Shown: piece after piece, positions 41,101 through 51,992 of the stretch
Layout: every line of letters starts with the position of its first letter
Position numbering within the stretch: position 1 is the stretch's first letter
DNA from: Chamaelirium japonicum
Lineage: Eukaryota > Streptophyta > Magnoliopsida > Liliales > Melanthiaceae
DNA length: 64,000 nucleotides
Assembly (NCBI GenBank): GCA_947650365.1
Contig: OX393549.1
Location: forward strand, 19,511,532-19,575,531
Direction of reading: 5' to 3'
The notes under the pieces: generated by a model
What the model saw: only the letters and a program-made list of their open reading frames with translations
Database searches by the model: none
What the model was told of the DNA's origin: nothing
Made by a program: the position numbers and the translations under genes

Positions 41101-42762
41101 TCCAATTCCTACTGGATCTGGCAAAAAAACCAAGGTTTTTTGCCGATCACTCGAACCTTGACCGGATATTTTTCACCGATCGGACAAACATGTCCGATCG
41201 GCGAAAGTTATCTGATCGGTCAAATTTCTACTGGATCTGGCAAAAAACCAAGGTCTTTTGCCGATCACTCGAACCTTGACCGGATATTTTTCACCGATCG
41301 GACAAACATGTCCGATCGGCGAAAGTTATCTGATCGGTCAAATTTCTACTGGATCTGGCAAAAAACCAAGGTTTTTTGCCGATCACTCGAACCTTGACCG
41401 GATATTTTTCACCGATCGGACAAACATGTCCGATCGGCGAAAGTTATCTGATCGGTCAAATTTCTACTGGATCTGGCAAAAAACCAAGGTTTTTTGCCGA
41501 TCACTCGAACCTTGACCGGATATTTTTCACCGATCGGACAAACATGTCCGATCGGCGAAAGTTATCTGATCGGTCAAATTTCTACTGGATCTGGCAAAAA
41601 ACCAAGGTTTTTTGCCGATCACTCGAACCTTGACCGGATATTTTTCACCGATCGGACAAACATGTCCGATCGGCGAAAGTTATCTGATCGGTCAAATTTC
41701 TACTGGATCTGGCAAAAAACCAAGGTTTTTTGCCGATCACTCGAACCTTGACCGGATATTTTTCACCGATCGGACAAACATGTCCGATCGGCGAAAGTTA
41801 TCTGATCGGTCAAATTTCTACTGGATCTGGCAAAAAACCAAAGTTTTTTGCCGATCACTCGAACCTTGACCGGATATTTTTCACCGATCAGACAAACATG
41901 TCCGATCGGCGAAAGTTATCTGATCGGTCAAATTTCTACTGGATCTGGCAAAAAACCAAGGTTTTTTGCCGATCACTCGAACCTTGACCGGATATTTTTC
42001 ACCGATCGGACAAACATGTCCGATCGGCGAAAGTTATCTGATCGGTCAAATTTCTACTGGATCTGGCAAAAAACCAAGGTTTTTTGCCGATCACTCGAAC
42101 CTTGACCGGATATTTTTCACCGATCGGACAAACATGTCCGATCGGCGAAAGTTATCTGATCGGTCAAATTTCTACTGGATCTGGCAAAAAACCAAAGTTT
42201 TTTGCCGATCACTCGAACCTTGACCGGATATTTTTCACCGATCGGACAAACATGTCCGATCGGCGAAAGTTATCTGATCGGTCAAATTTCTACTGGAGCT
42301 GGCAAAAAACCAAGGTTTTTTGCCGATCACTCGAACCTTGACCGGATATTTTTCACCAATCGGACAAACATGTCCGATCGGCGAAAGTTATCTGATCGGT
42401 CAAATTTCTACTGGATCTGGCAAAAAACCAAAGTTTTTTGCCGATCACTCGAACCTTGACCGGATATTTTTCACCGATCGGACAAACATGTCCGATCGGC
42501 GAAAGTTATCTGATCGGTCAAATTTCTACTGGATCTGGCAAAAAACCAAGGTTTTTTGCCGATCACTCGAACCTTGACCGGATATTTTTCACCGATCGGA
42601 CAAACATGTCCGATCGGCGAAAGTTATCTGATCGGTCAAATTTCTACTGGATCTGGCAAAAAACCAAGGTTTTTTGCCGATCACTCAAACCTTAACCGGA
42701 TATTTTTCACCGATCGGACAAACATGTCCGATCGGCGAAAGTTATCTGATCGGTCAAATTTA
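41101..42762. repeat. 118-bp palindrome-bearing tandem array of Tat-R (about 14 units)
   Basis: About 14 units have the same consensus as Tat-L, read in the other direction. The 11-bp perfect inverted repeat around the AACA spacer is present in nearly every unit. Units in this copy are more uniform than in Tat-L, which mixes variants with GCCAGATCC, GACAGATCC and GCCAGATCAAG. Homogenisation within each copy is implied. Confidence 0.95.
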
Positions 42763-43062
42763 CTACTGGATCGGTCAAAAAACCCTGTTTTTTGACCGAT
42801 CACCCGATTCTTGACCGGTTGAATTTTGTCCGATCGGTCAGAATTTGACCGATCGGTCAAAAGTGACCGATCAGTCAAAATTTAATCGATCGGTCAAATT
42901 TCAGCTGATCGGTCAAAATTACTACTGGATCGGTCAAAAAACCCTGTTTTTTGACCGATCACCCGATTCTTGACCGGTTGAATTTTGACCGATCGGTCAA
43001 AATTTGACCGATCGGTCAAATTTGACCGATCGGTCCAAATTGACCGATCAGTCACTTTTTTC
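42763..43062. repeat. Cluster of GACCGATCGGTC dyads (Tat-R)
   Basis: This counterpart of 9888-10187 has closely spaced copies of the palindrome TTGACCGATCGGTCAA and half-sites, plus two longer copies of a phrase with CCCTGTTTTTTGACCGATC. It lies between the 118-bp array and the polypurine tract. Confidence 0.85.
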
Positions 43063-43161
43063 TCTAACATGCGACAAGTTTCTTCGTGTCCGTTTTTTCA
43101 AAACAGGAAGTTGCTATTTTTTGCACCAAGTCCAAGCCAGCCAGAATGCACTCTAGCTAAC

Positions 43162-43175
43162 TTGGAGGGGGTAAC
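43162..43175 (+). other. Polypurine tract of Tat-R
   Basis: TTGGAGGGGGTAAC directly precedes the 3' LTR, identical to Tat-L. It confirms plus-strand orientation. Confidence 0.9.
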
Positions 43176-44082
43176 TGTGGGTGCAAATTTTGGCATAAAT
43201 CCACCACGGGACCCACCGGCCCTGCCTGGTGGACCCGCGAAGACTACAGCGGGACCCACCGGCCCTGCCTGGTGGGCCCACGAGGACTACAGCGGGACCC
43301 ACCGGCCCTGCCTGGTGGGCCCACGAGGACTACCACGGGACCCACTGGCCCTGCCTGGTGGGCCCATGAGGACTACCACGGGACCCACTGGCCCTGCCTG
43401 GTGGGCCCACGAGGACTACAGCGGGACCCACCGGCCCTGCCTGGTGGGCCCACGAGGACTACAGCGGGACCCACCGGTCCTGCCTGGTGGGCCCACGAGG
43501 ACTACAGCGGGACCCACCGGCCCTGCCTGGTGGGCCCACAAGGACTACCGCGGGACCCACCGGCCCTGCCTGGTGGGCCCACGAGGACGCAACTTTACCT
43601 GAAGGATCCCCAGATACGATAGCAAAAACCGCCATTCGCCACCCAGAATGTCTATAAATAGCAGAGCCTTCGAATGTAAAAGGATCGAAATCTAAGATCC
43701 GGAAATCTGATTTCCACTCTGAGATCTGACTTTCAGAACCAGAGCTTTGGGATTTTCTAACTTCCGATCTACCATCTCTCTTTGATCTTCTTTTCTCTTT
43801 CGAAGAGATCAGGGAGCTTTCAGTGACACTCGGCCTGTCGAGGTCACTTCAACTGAAGTGTTAGTGAATTCGGGTTGCTCCCTATAGCACGGAGACGTAG
43901 GCTTCGGCTGAACTCCGAGATCACATCTCGTGTCACAATTTCTCTGATTGCATTCCTCTGTTTGCATATCAAAAGGCTTAGACTTCAGCAACAGATCGAT
44001 CAACGATCTTCGACATCAACTTCGACTCCAATTGACTGGTGCTGCGAGAATCTTCGGGTCGGCACGAAGATTTTCCCCCACA
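43176..44082 (+). repeat. 3' LTR of Tat-R
   Basis: The 907-bp LTR matches 30314-31220 except at about three sites. It contains nine 43-bp units (about 43208-43591) and the TATA box at about 43652-43661. It abuts the GAACT duplication. Confidence 0.95.
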
Positions 44083-44153
44083 GAACTACCGACTGTGTTT
44101 ACTTTTAAAATTTTTTTCTTCATTTCTTCCTCCTTGCAAGCCCAACTATAAAG

Positions 44154-44720
44154 TAGGGGTGGGGCTTGGGCGGGTCTGACCCGAACCCAACCCGTCCAAC
44201 CCGAACAATGGACAAACATGGGCAAAGCTGGTTAAAATCTTGGACGGATTTGGACAAAAAAAGATCAATCCGATTTCAATTTGGACGGGTCATGACACCG
44301 GTCTTCCCAACTCGAGGAGCCGAGGAAGTGATACACTAAGATTGAATGCTTTGGTAGTTTTTTTTTTTAGGGAAATCGAAGACTGTCTGTTTGATTTTGA
44401 ATGCTAACAATTCGTTTGAAATATGTGAGGATATGGGTTGGATTTTATGTTTTCGTTATGCAAATCAAATATTTTTTTTATGTAATTCCAAAATATGTTT
44501 TTTTTTTTCCCATCTATTCATGTGCACAAGCATTTCTAATTGGGCAACCCGCCCAACTCGCTCATTATTCTGCAAATTGGGCAACCCGAGTAACTAGAAT
44601 GGGCAAGCACGGGTTGTGCTTCTGCGGGCTCCCCGGGTTCCACAGGTCAAACAAGTTAAGGTTTGTGCAAGTCGGGTTGAGCATGGGCAAACCCTTCAAC
44701 GCGCCCATATCCCACCCCTA
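44154..44720. mobile_element. hAT-type MITE
   Basis: The 567-bp element has terminal inverted repeats TAGGGGTGGG / CCCACCCCTA. It is flanked by an 8-bp duplication, CTATAAAG (44146-44153) and CTATAAAC (44721-44728), with one mismatch. Subterminal GGGTTGGGC-like and CCCGACC-like words repeat inside. Eight-bp duplications and this terminus are typical of non-autonomous hAT elements. It encodes no transposase. Confidence 0.8.
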
Positions 44721-44728
44721 CTATAAAC

Positions 44729-46730
44729 GTAAGATCTTATAGGTTTGCTGGTCGTTTTTCTCCGAGTATGCTTTAATTTAGTCTGAATTAAATATTTTTT
44801 TTTTCCCGATATCGGATTGTGCATTAATAACCATTTGCTTAAGTTAAGTGGTTTAGTTTGGTTTTCTCTATCCCACCCTTGCAAATCTCATGTGTTGGGT
44901 TCTTTCGTGCGAAACGAAAGAGGGTTAGGTCTTTCTCGTGCGACACGACAAGAACCCTAATTCCTCTTAGTAAGGAGTTGGGATGTATCGACATAATTCC
45001 TTTGAGGTCCGTCGGACAGGTTACTCTGACGATCCCAGATACAGTGCTACCATCTACAAGGACTAGCGTTGGTGTCTTCGCGTGTGTGAAGCACGGAAGT
45101 CCGAGCGGTAACTCGGGTGAGCACTAGGGCCACATGTGTTGGATCACATGAAGACTGCTGAGCAGGGAGCGTGTGAAACACTGGAAGGAGAGTGACAGAA
45201 GGCAGCGTGTGTTATAGTATAACTTATAACTTTATATGCTTATGCCCTTGTATCACACAAATACCTTATGCTAAACTATTTTACATAAGCAGGGAGAGAT
45301 AACCACCTAACATCAATCCATCTCGTATGAATCAACTCTAATCTATAAGCGAGGAGTGAACCTAATTTTAATTATATTGTACATGTGCACTGCCTAGTGC
45401 CTTCTGACCAAGGTCATCTTATATGTTTAGTAGTAGTGTTTAGTTTTATCTGGTGCACCATTGCGTAACGTGACGCACACCGGATAACTGAGAACTATCT
45501 CAACACTTTCACTTGAAACTGCTGCTTGATAAGCACCTTGCTACCTAAATTAGGATTAGTAAGTAGTAAACCCTTGTACAACAATCACTCTTCTTCTATA
45601 CTGAACTTTGGTCTTTGTAGCAACCCATATATGCTTAATCTTTTTTAAAATGTATATGGTGTAAGGGCAGGGTTTTTTTTTTCACAAATGGTGTGTTGCC
45701 CAATTATATTTTATCACTTTAATTTTTTTGGTTAACTTTGTTTTTTTGCTCCGAAAAACCAAACAAGGAGAATATTTAAAAATAAACAATCCCTGAGCAC
45801 ACTAAGGGCCTGTTTGGTTCCAATATTATTAGTCTGTGATTTTGAAAACGCATGTGCAAATAATTTATAATTGTTTGATTAATGAGGTGCCACGTGTGTA
45901 AATAGATACATACTTGCTTAATTTTTATAAGTTTTGCATATAAAACTATGCAAATGAATTTTCACCTAAACACAAGTCACATGTGCAAACAGATGTACGC
46001 ACATCATTTGCACAGCAACCAAGCAACCTCTAGACATACAAGACAGTTTCCATCACTTATATGTCTCTTGTGTCTGAATCTTCCCACGGTGGGGAGCTTG
46101 AACCACGTGGGGAGACGCTCTCCTGAGGGGTCTAGATCTCATCCAGGCTACGTGTCCCTCGCTCAGGGCCTCTGCCCATGGTGGGACGACTTCAAAGGAG
46201 TCGTCCTTGATAGTTTGAACCCTGGCGGGCCCCTTATTTTACGGGTGAGGTCCATATATATTCCCCGACCTGCTCCATGGGTTCTTGGTAGGTCCTCTTT
46301 AGAGCTTGGTCGCACCTCCGGTTTAGACGAACCTTGGACCTTGGCCACTCGATCATCCCTTGCCATAATTGTCCAAACGTATTCCTTGATCACAGTGGAT
46401 TTGGCCTAGTAATCCGTGCTACTGCATCGAGGATTACCCACCTCGATGTTCTATTGGCTTGGCCTTCTATTATTGCCGAATCAGGCGATACGTATCCCAT
46501 CCACCCGGTGGTTGATTGTGGTGCCAAGCTTGGAGGAAAAGACCCCAACCGTGAATGAATCTTCCAATGGTACATGTCACCTCGAGCCCTTAAACCATTT
46601 CGGCTATAAGTGTTCGCAAGGTACATGTGTGCGTACGCAGCCGATGTGTTTCCCTGCATTCTTGTGTGTCTCGGCTTGACCAATGGTAGCTCGAACTAGT
46701 CAGGGTTGTGTTGGTGAGCCATGAGTACTA
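44729..46730. other. Unassigned AT-rich DNA, possible MITE fragment
   Basis: No gene is recognised. At 45805-45820 lies GGGCCTGTTTGGTTCC, a phrase common at ends of monocot MITEs; a weakly similar inverted phrase near 46015-46030 could be the other end, but no duplication was found. The part 46085-46560 has moderate GC and overlapping short frames on both strands with no domain. AT-rich DNA near 45180-45780 looks like decayed repeat. Confidence 0.35.
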
Positions 46731-46969
46731 GGGGTGCAACATAGGGGGTGTTCATCGGTTCGGGTTGACCAATCAAACCGAATCGGTCTATTTGGTTCGG
46801 TTTGGATCGGGTTTTTTTTATCATTCGGTTCGGTTCGGTTCCGAACAAAGAATACCCACTAAGATCGGTTCGGTTCTGGGTTGTGAGTTTTTTAACCTGA
46901 ACCAACCCAACCCGAACGATTGGTAGTATAACTTCAATAGTTACTATTGTATTGTCTCACTAATATTGT
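46731..46969. repeat. Probable fragment of a GGTTCGGTT-rich MITE
   Basis: TAGGGGTGCAAC at 46731 resembles a hAT-type terminus. Behind it come repeated GGTTCGGTT and CCGAACC words, commonly seen in hAT-like MITEs of plants. The other end is not visible, possibly because the G3 LTR inserted here. Confidence 0.4.
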
Positions 46970-48971
46970 TGTAGACACACAAATTGTGTCTAACCCGGAC
47001 CCGACTTGCATGCACCCATGCGGAGGCAAACCCGACGCGCACTTCGACCCGGGCCCAACTTGCATGCACCCATGCGGAGGCAAACCTGACGTGTACTTCA
47101 ACCCGGGCCCGACTTGCTGGCACCCATGCGGAGGCAAACCCGACGCGCACTAACCCGGACCCGACTCGCGCTCAACAAGAGGCCGGGTGGGCCCATCCTC
47201 AAGTGGGGTCCACCCGGCCCCCTACTAGGGATCCGAACCCCCCATGGGGTGGCCGGCCCTGCAAGAAAAAAAAAAGGGGAAGAAAGAAAGGAAAGAAAGA
47301 AAAAGAAAGAAAAGGAAAGAAAAGAAAGAAAGAAAAGGAAAGAAAAGAAGGAAAAGGAAAGAACTACCGCCATGCGCGGGGGGAGGTTGCGCATGACGTC
47401 TACTCACACGTGGATCTGCGCCGATCCCTCGATCCGACGGACAAGAAGAAGAGTCGGGTCGCCATCGATTTTATGTGCAAGATTCAAGATAAATCCAAAA
47501 ATGATTGAGCCATAATTACCCCGCCAGAAAAGAAAAGCAAATAAAGGTTTATTCCTCTCTTCAATTGAAGAATAAATCTCGGGCAATTATGGGAGAGATA
47601 TTAAAGGGATTTAAAATTAAAACTTTCCATATCTCTCCCCTCCCCCCTTTGTCTATAAATAGAGGGGGAGGGGGAAGGCTAAAGGGGTCGAAAAAGTCGC
47701 AAGCTGAAGATGAAGCGAGGAGGCTCTGCAGAAGAGGAGACGCTTCTTCATCGACCCAAGGCTTCATGAGGCACGGGCAAGCCTATCCCTTCGGTACCGG
47801 CTTAGTCCATTGAAAGCCCTCATCAAACGTGAAGACCCTTGCACAAGAAGATCAAGCCTTCGACTCCATGCACGAAGAAGAAAGCTCGGAGAAGAAGACC
47901 CTTCGCCTCCGAAGACGCCAGAAGCAAAGGCCGGAGAAGAAGATCGGAGCGGCACCACCCTGTGATCTCCAACAAGCCTTCGACTCCGATCAAGCCCAAA
48001 AGCCAGGAGAAGAAGAACGAAGCGTCATCACCCATCGCCTTCGATAAAAGTCCACTCCATCCACGAAGAAGAAAGCTTGGAGAAAAACTGCACGAAGCTA
48101 CGCTACACCCGTCGTCTTCAAAACAAAGCCGACGCTACAACCGTCGCACGGAGATTGGTGCTACCCCTGCCGTCTTCAAAGGAACCCTTCGACTCTGACC
48201 AAGCCAAAGAAGCCCGGAGAAGAAGCAAAGTCTAGCCGACACCTAAACCATCGTAGAAGCCTGAAGCATTGAAGACGTTATCACTGTCGTTCGAGAAGAA
48301 GATCGAGTCGACGCCGAAGCAAAAGCCCACGTAAGAAGCCAAAGCAAAAGCCCCAGTAAAGCCCGCGCCAAAGCAACGCAAGTGCCAAAGCCAAGCGACT
48401 ACGCCGGTCACGAGTGAAAGCACCGCACGTTCTAGCCGATACGACACGAAGTCTGGAAGAACGAAAGCACCGCAAGTCTCCCCCGTCTACTTCCAAGCAT
48501 AAGTACCAAAGCAAAGCAAAAGCCAGAGCCACGCCCAAGCCAAGCTAAAGCTGAAAGCCAAAGCCAAAGCCGATACCAAAAGCACGATCGACGCCGCGAA
48601 CCGACGATCAAGGACGCCGAGGTCAAGCAAGGAGCGAGAAAGACACGAAGACCGAGGAACGAAGTCGAAAACCCCCTAGCTGAGGAAGCGCGAAGCACGG
48701 AAGGGACCAAAGAAACGGTGGATACTCCTTAGCCTCTCAAAAACCCTCACCCTGTAAAGACCTCTGTCCTGGGCAACCCCTTCAGTGCTCTCGCACGAAT
48801 ACCACGTGGAGACGCGGATCAAAGGGACCTTCCAGAGGATCTCTCCCACAATCTTTTGATCAATATTCGTCGCACCCCGGACTCGTCACACCCGAGCCCC
48901 CGGGTCCCGGCACTCTGTAATCTTGTGTGTTCGCAATAAAAGATGACCCGTATCTTTTTTTCGCGCATACA
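46970..48971 (+). repeat. 5' LTR of G3 (Ty3/Gypsy, related to Tat-O)
   Basis: The right edge is firm: CATACA at 48971 is followed by the same primer-binding sequence as Tat-O. The left edge at TGTAGACAC is a best guess, since no partner LTR or duplication is in the window. Inside are direct repeats of CACCCATGCGGAGGCAAACC (three copies near 47012-47135), a purine-rich tract (47267-47365), a TATA box near 47652-47660 and AATAAA at about 48935-48940. The U5-side sequence clearly matches Tat-O. The 60-bp array is represented by about one unit near 48110-48175. Confidence 0.65.
47267..47365. repeat. (GAAA)n-type purine microsatellite
   Basis: About 100 bp of almost pure A/G is built of GAAA and GGAAA units inside the G3 LTR. 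Tat-O LTRs have the complementary T/C tract at the same relative place, so the tract is ancestral to both. Confidence 0.9.
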
Positions 48972-49043
48972 GATTTCTGGCACGCCCGGTGGGACATCTT
49001 CTCCTTTTATCTGTACGACTGAAGAAGCTGCTTGAAGTTTGCA

Positions 49044-51992
49044 ATGGCCGGGACAAACAACGATGCGTTTGCTCCAAGCCTCTCACCAATCGCCGAGTCT
49101 CCTCTACTCCGACACGGTGGTCCAGTAAACCCGGATGATGATGTTCCCCCGATGGTACGCGTCTACACTCGGCGTACTCGAACTCTTGCGGATGTCTTCA
49201 TGCCAGAAACTGTCGTCGAAAATGCTCGTCAAAGCGCCAACGAGGCGTTGGTGCATGAAGAAACAAGTCTCGATCCTGGAGCCCATGTCCAAAAGTTTAG
49301 GGAGGACCAGCCCCAACCCCTATCCCATTCGGATTCTCCAGTGGACGTCGCACCACCTCTACAGGGGGCAAACATCAGTCATCAACCAGAAGCAAGTCGG
49401 CGCAACTACGTCTCCGATGATGACGGCGAGGATGCACGCATGCAACATCGAGACGTCCTCCGTCACCATCCTCCGTCCACTCTTCAGCTCCAAGTCCTAC
49501 AAATAGGTGAGCAAATGGCACAAATCGCTCGGCTAATGGAGGAGAAGGATCGTCACATCAACACTCTGCTTCAAAAGCTAAGCGCAAGGTATGCTACGAT
49601 AAACAATCAACCCATTGCTTCCCCGGTAGCCGCTCCAGCTCCGTCTTCAACTCCCACTCCTGCAGAGGTAGTTCCGACAATTCAAGCGGTTACGCCAGCA
49701 CTCTCATCGGTTCCCGTCCCGGTGGAAGTTGTCTCGCCGGCACCAGTCTCGGTAGTCACACAACCTCCGGCAACAGCAATGATGAATACCCAGCAAATAC
49801 AAGCGTTGGTAGCTGACATGATGTGCTCCCACGACAGTGGTCTTCCTCCAATCACGGCGACATACTCGAAGCCCTACACAGCGAGGATCCAGCAGCTGCG
49901 CTTCTCCATCGGGTTCCAGCCACCAAAGTTCCAGTACTTCGACGGGAAGGGAAATCCAAGACAACACGTCGCTCACTTCATCAAAACCTGCAACAATACC
50001 GGCACGTATGGCGACGAGATGGTGAAGCAGTTCGTTTGCACCCTCAAGGGTAACGCGTTCGACTGGTATGTGGATCTTCCTCCAGGATCTATTGACAGGT
50101 GGGATCAGATGGAGAGGGAGTTCCTCAATCGCTTCTACAGCACCAGACGCACCATTAGCATGACGCACCGTTAGCATGACCGAGCTTACTGCCATCAAGC
50201 AAAGGAAGGATGAGCCGGTAATCGACTACATCGACCGATGAAGGAATCTCGCGCTGAATTCACGAGACCGCTTGTCTGAAGACTCGGCCATCGAGATGTG
50301 TACCTAAGGCATGCACTGGGGTCTGCTTTACATTCTCAAAGGCATTAAGCCTCGGTCTTTCGAAGAACTCGCAACTCGGGCTCATGACATGGAGCTTAGA
50401 CTAGAAAGCCGCGAAGACTTGAAGAACAAGGATTTCCTGAAGGTGGAGAAGAAGGACAAGCCGCATGCACCGAAGCAGAAACAAGTCAACGTCGCCGATG
50501 TCGCTTCAACCTCCAAACCGTTCAAAATCGGTGGCAAGCCGGATCAAAGAAAGGGAGCCGCCATACCGCTGCCTCCGTCGCAAAGGCAAAGGATGACTCT
50601 CGAGGAGCTCGAAGCAAAGGAGTACCCCTTCCCGGACTCGGAAGTCTCCTTCATGTTTGACCAACTGCTGCAAGAGAAAATGATAGAGCTCCCTCCTTCG
50701 AAGAGGCCGGAGCAGATGCATCGTGTTGACAACCCTCTCTTTTGCAAATATCACCGGGTGGTAAGTCATCCCATCGAAAGATGCTTCGTCTTCAAGGAAA
50801 GAATCATGGCGCTAGCAAAGTAAGAAAAGATAGAGATCGACTCTGGGGAGGTCGCTACGACCAACATGACGTCCATCACCTTTGGTTCTTTCCCGCCGGT
50901 ACTCGTGGCTGCACGAAAAGGAACGCCCAAATTGAGCGTCAACCGCCAAAGGCCAACCACGAAGACAGTTTCCCAATCGAAAGTCTCGAAGAGCCAACGT
51001 GCTCCTGCGCTCATTAAGGAAGAAACGTCGTTACCCTGGGGGCAACCATCGCTCACGCCAGCACATCTTCCAAGCAATGCTACATCCCAACGAGCCCTCC
51101 AAAAGAGATATGAGCAAGGAGATCCAGAAGTTGGTCTGCTGGGCCAGCTTTCGGGGAAGTTTGACTATTACGTCCTCTACTCAAAGCCTCCATCACTTTC
51201 GATTGAAGAAATCAAGCCCACCGACTGGGGATCAGAAGACGAGCCAGTAGAGCCTCCGGAAGAACAAGTGTCTCCAACTGATAAGGAACCACCTGCTGCT
51301 GCCGATCATCATCTTAGCAGGAGAGAATCCACCGACGAAGAGGCATGGGTCATGCTACCCCGGCGACGGAGGCCACGACAAGCGAGGCAAAATAAGCAAG
51401 ACCGGGTGGTGAGGAGATTTCTCGAGCAAAAAACTTACAAGAAGAAAAGCAAGGCTCCAGGAAGAAAGGTGTTCAAAGTGCCGTCGGCAAGCCCAGACGA
51501 TCTCCTCCAGCAAAGCCTTCCAGAACTAGCAACGTTGCAAAAGTTCTTCCCCGATCACTTCCTCCTAGTCGATCAGCACATCAGGGTCTCGTGCTGCATG
51601 GTTGAAGTTTGTAAAATACCAGAAGGAAAGGGTGAGGTCGAGACTTCTGAAGAAGGCAACTCAACTGACAAGGGAGACGATTTTGACAAAGGAGGCACTG
51701 CCTCTCATGACGAGGCAATCCTGCACTTGCCGCTCGTAGAAGCTTTGCATCTACCGAAGAAGGCTCGCCTGGCAATGGCTGCAGCCTTGGCAGACCCGGA
51801 CAACTACAAGAGAAAAAGGAAGGGCGACAAGAAGGGCAAAACTGTGGCTTCGTGCGATGCAGCGATAACCTTCTCGGACGAGGACTTACAACTCGGAACA
51901 CGATTGCACAACCGGCCCGTCTACATTTCGGGATACATCAAGGAGAAGCTAGTGAATCGAATCCTGTTAGACTGTGGCTCCGCCGTCAACAT
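49044..51992 (+). pseudogene. gag: G3 gag and start of protease, cut by Copia
   Basis: The region starts at an ATG (MAGTNND) 72 bp after the LTR. The gag core lies near 49950-50150 (KQFVCTLKGNAFDWYVDLPPG), followed by a C-x2-H site in LFCKYHRVVSHPIERCF (near 50740-50795), a charged linker, and the protease start near 51915-51990 (PVYISGY, ILLDCGSAVNI). It matches the Tat-O gag through most of its length. It is a fossil with about three breaks and then ends abruptly at the Copia LTR edge at 51993. The rest of G3 must lie beyond the window, if it survives. Confidence 0.8.

Larger units (their letters stand above)
30314..44082 (+). mobile_element. Tat-R: young Ty3/Gypsy Tat-type element, nearly whole
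   Basis: This 13.8-kb element is flanked by a perfect GAACT duplication (30309-30313 and 44083-44087). LTRs are 907 bp each and differ at about three sites by eye, so the insertion is recent, around 0.1 million years at rates used for grasses. Order: 5' LTR, primer-binding site, gag-protease, pol, spacer, antisense gene, 118-bp array, polypurine tract, 3' LTR. It is the same family as Tat-L, with near-identical proteins, but in the opposite orientation. It looks nearly whole, with about one break; its antisense gene is open. Confidence 0.95.

Noticed and set aside
45948-46683. Overlapping short frames on both strands as a small gene
   Set aside because: No domain, no consistent start, and both strands are open by composition only.
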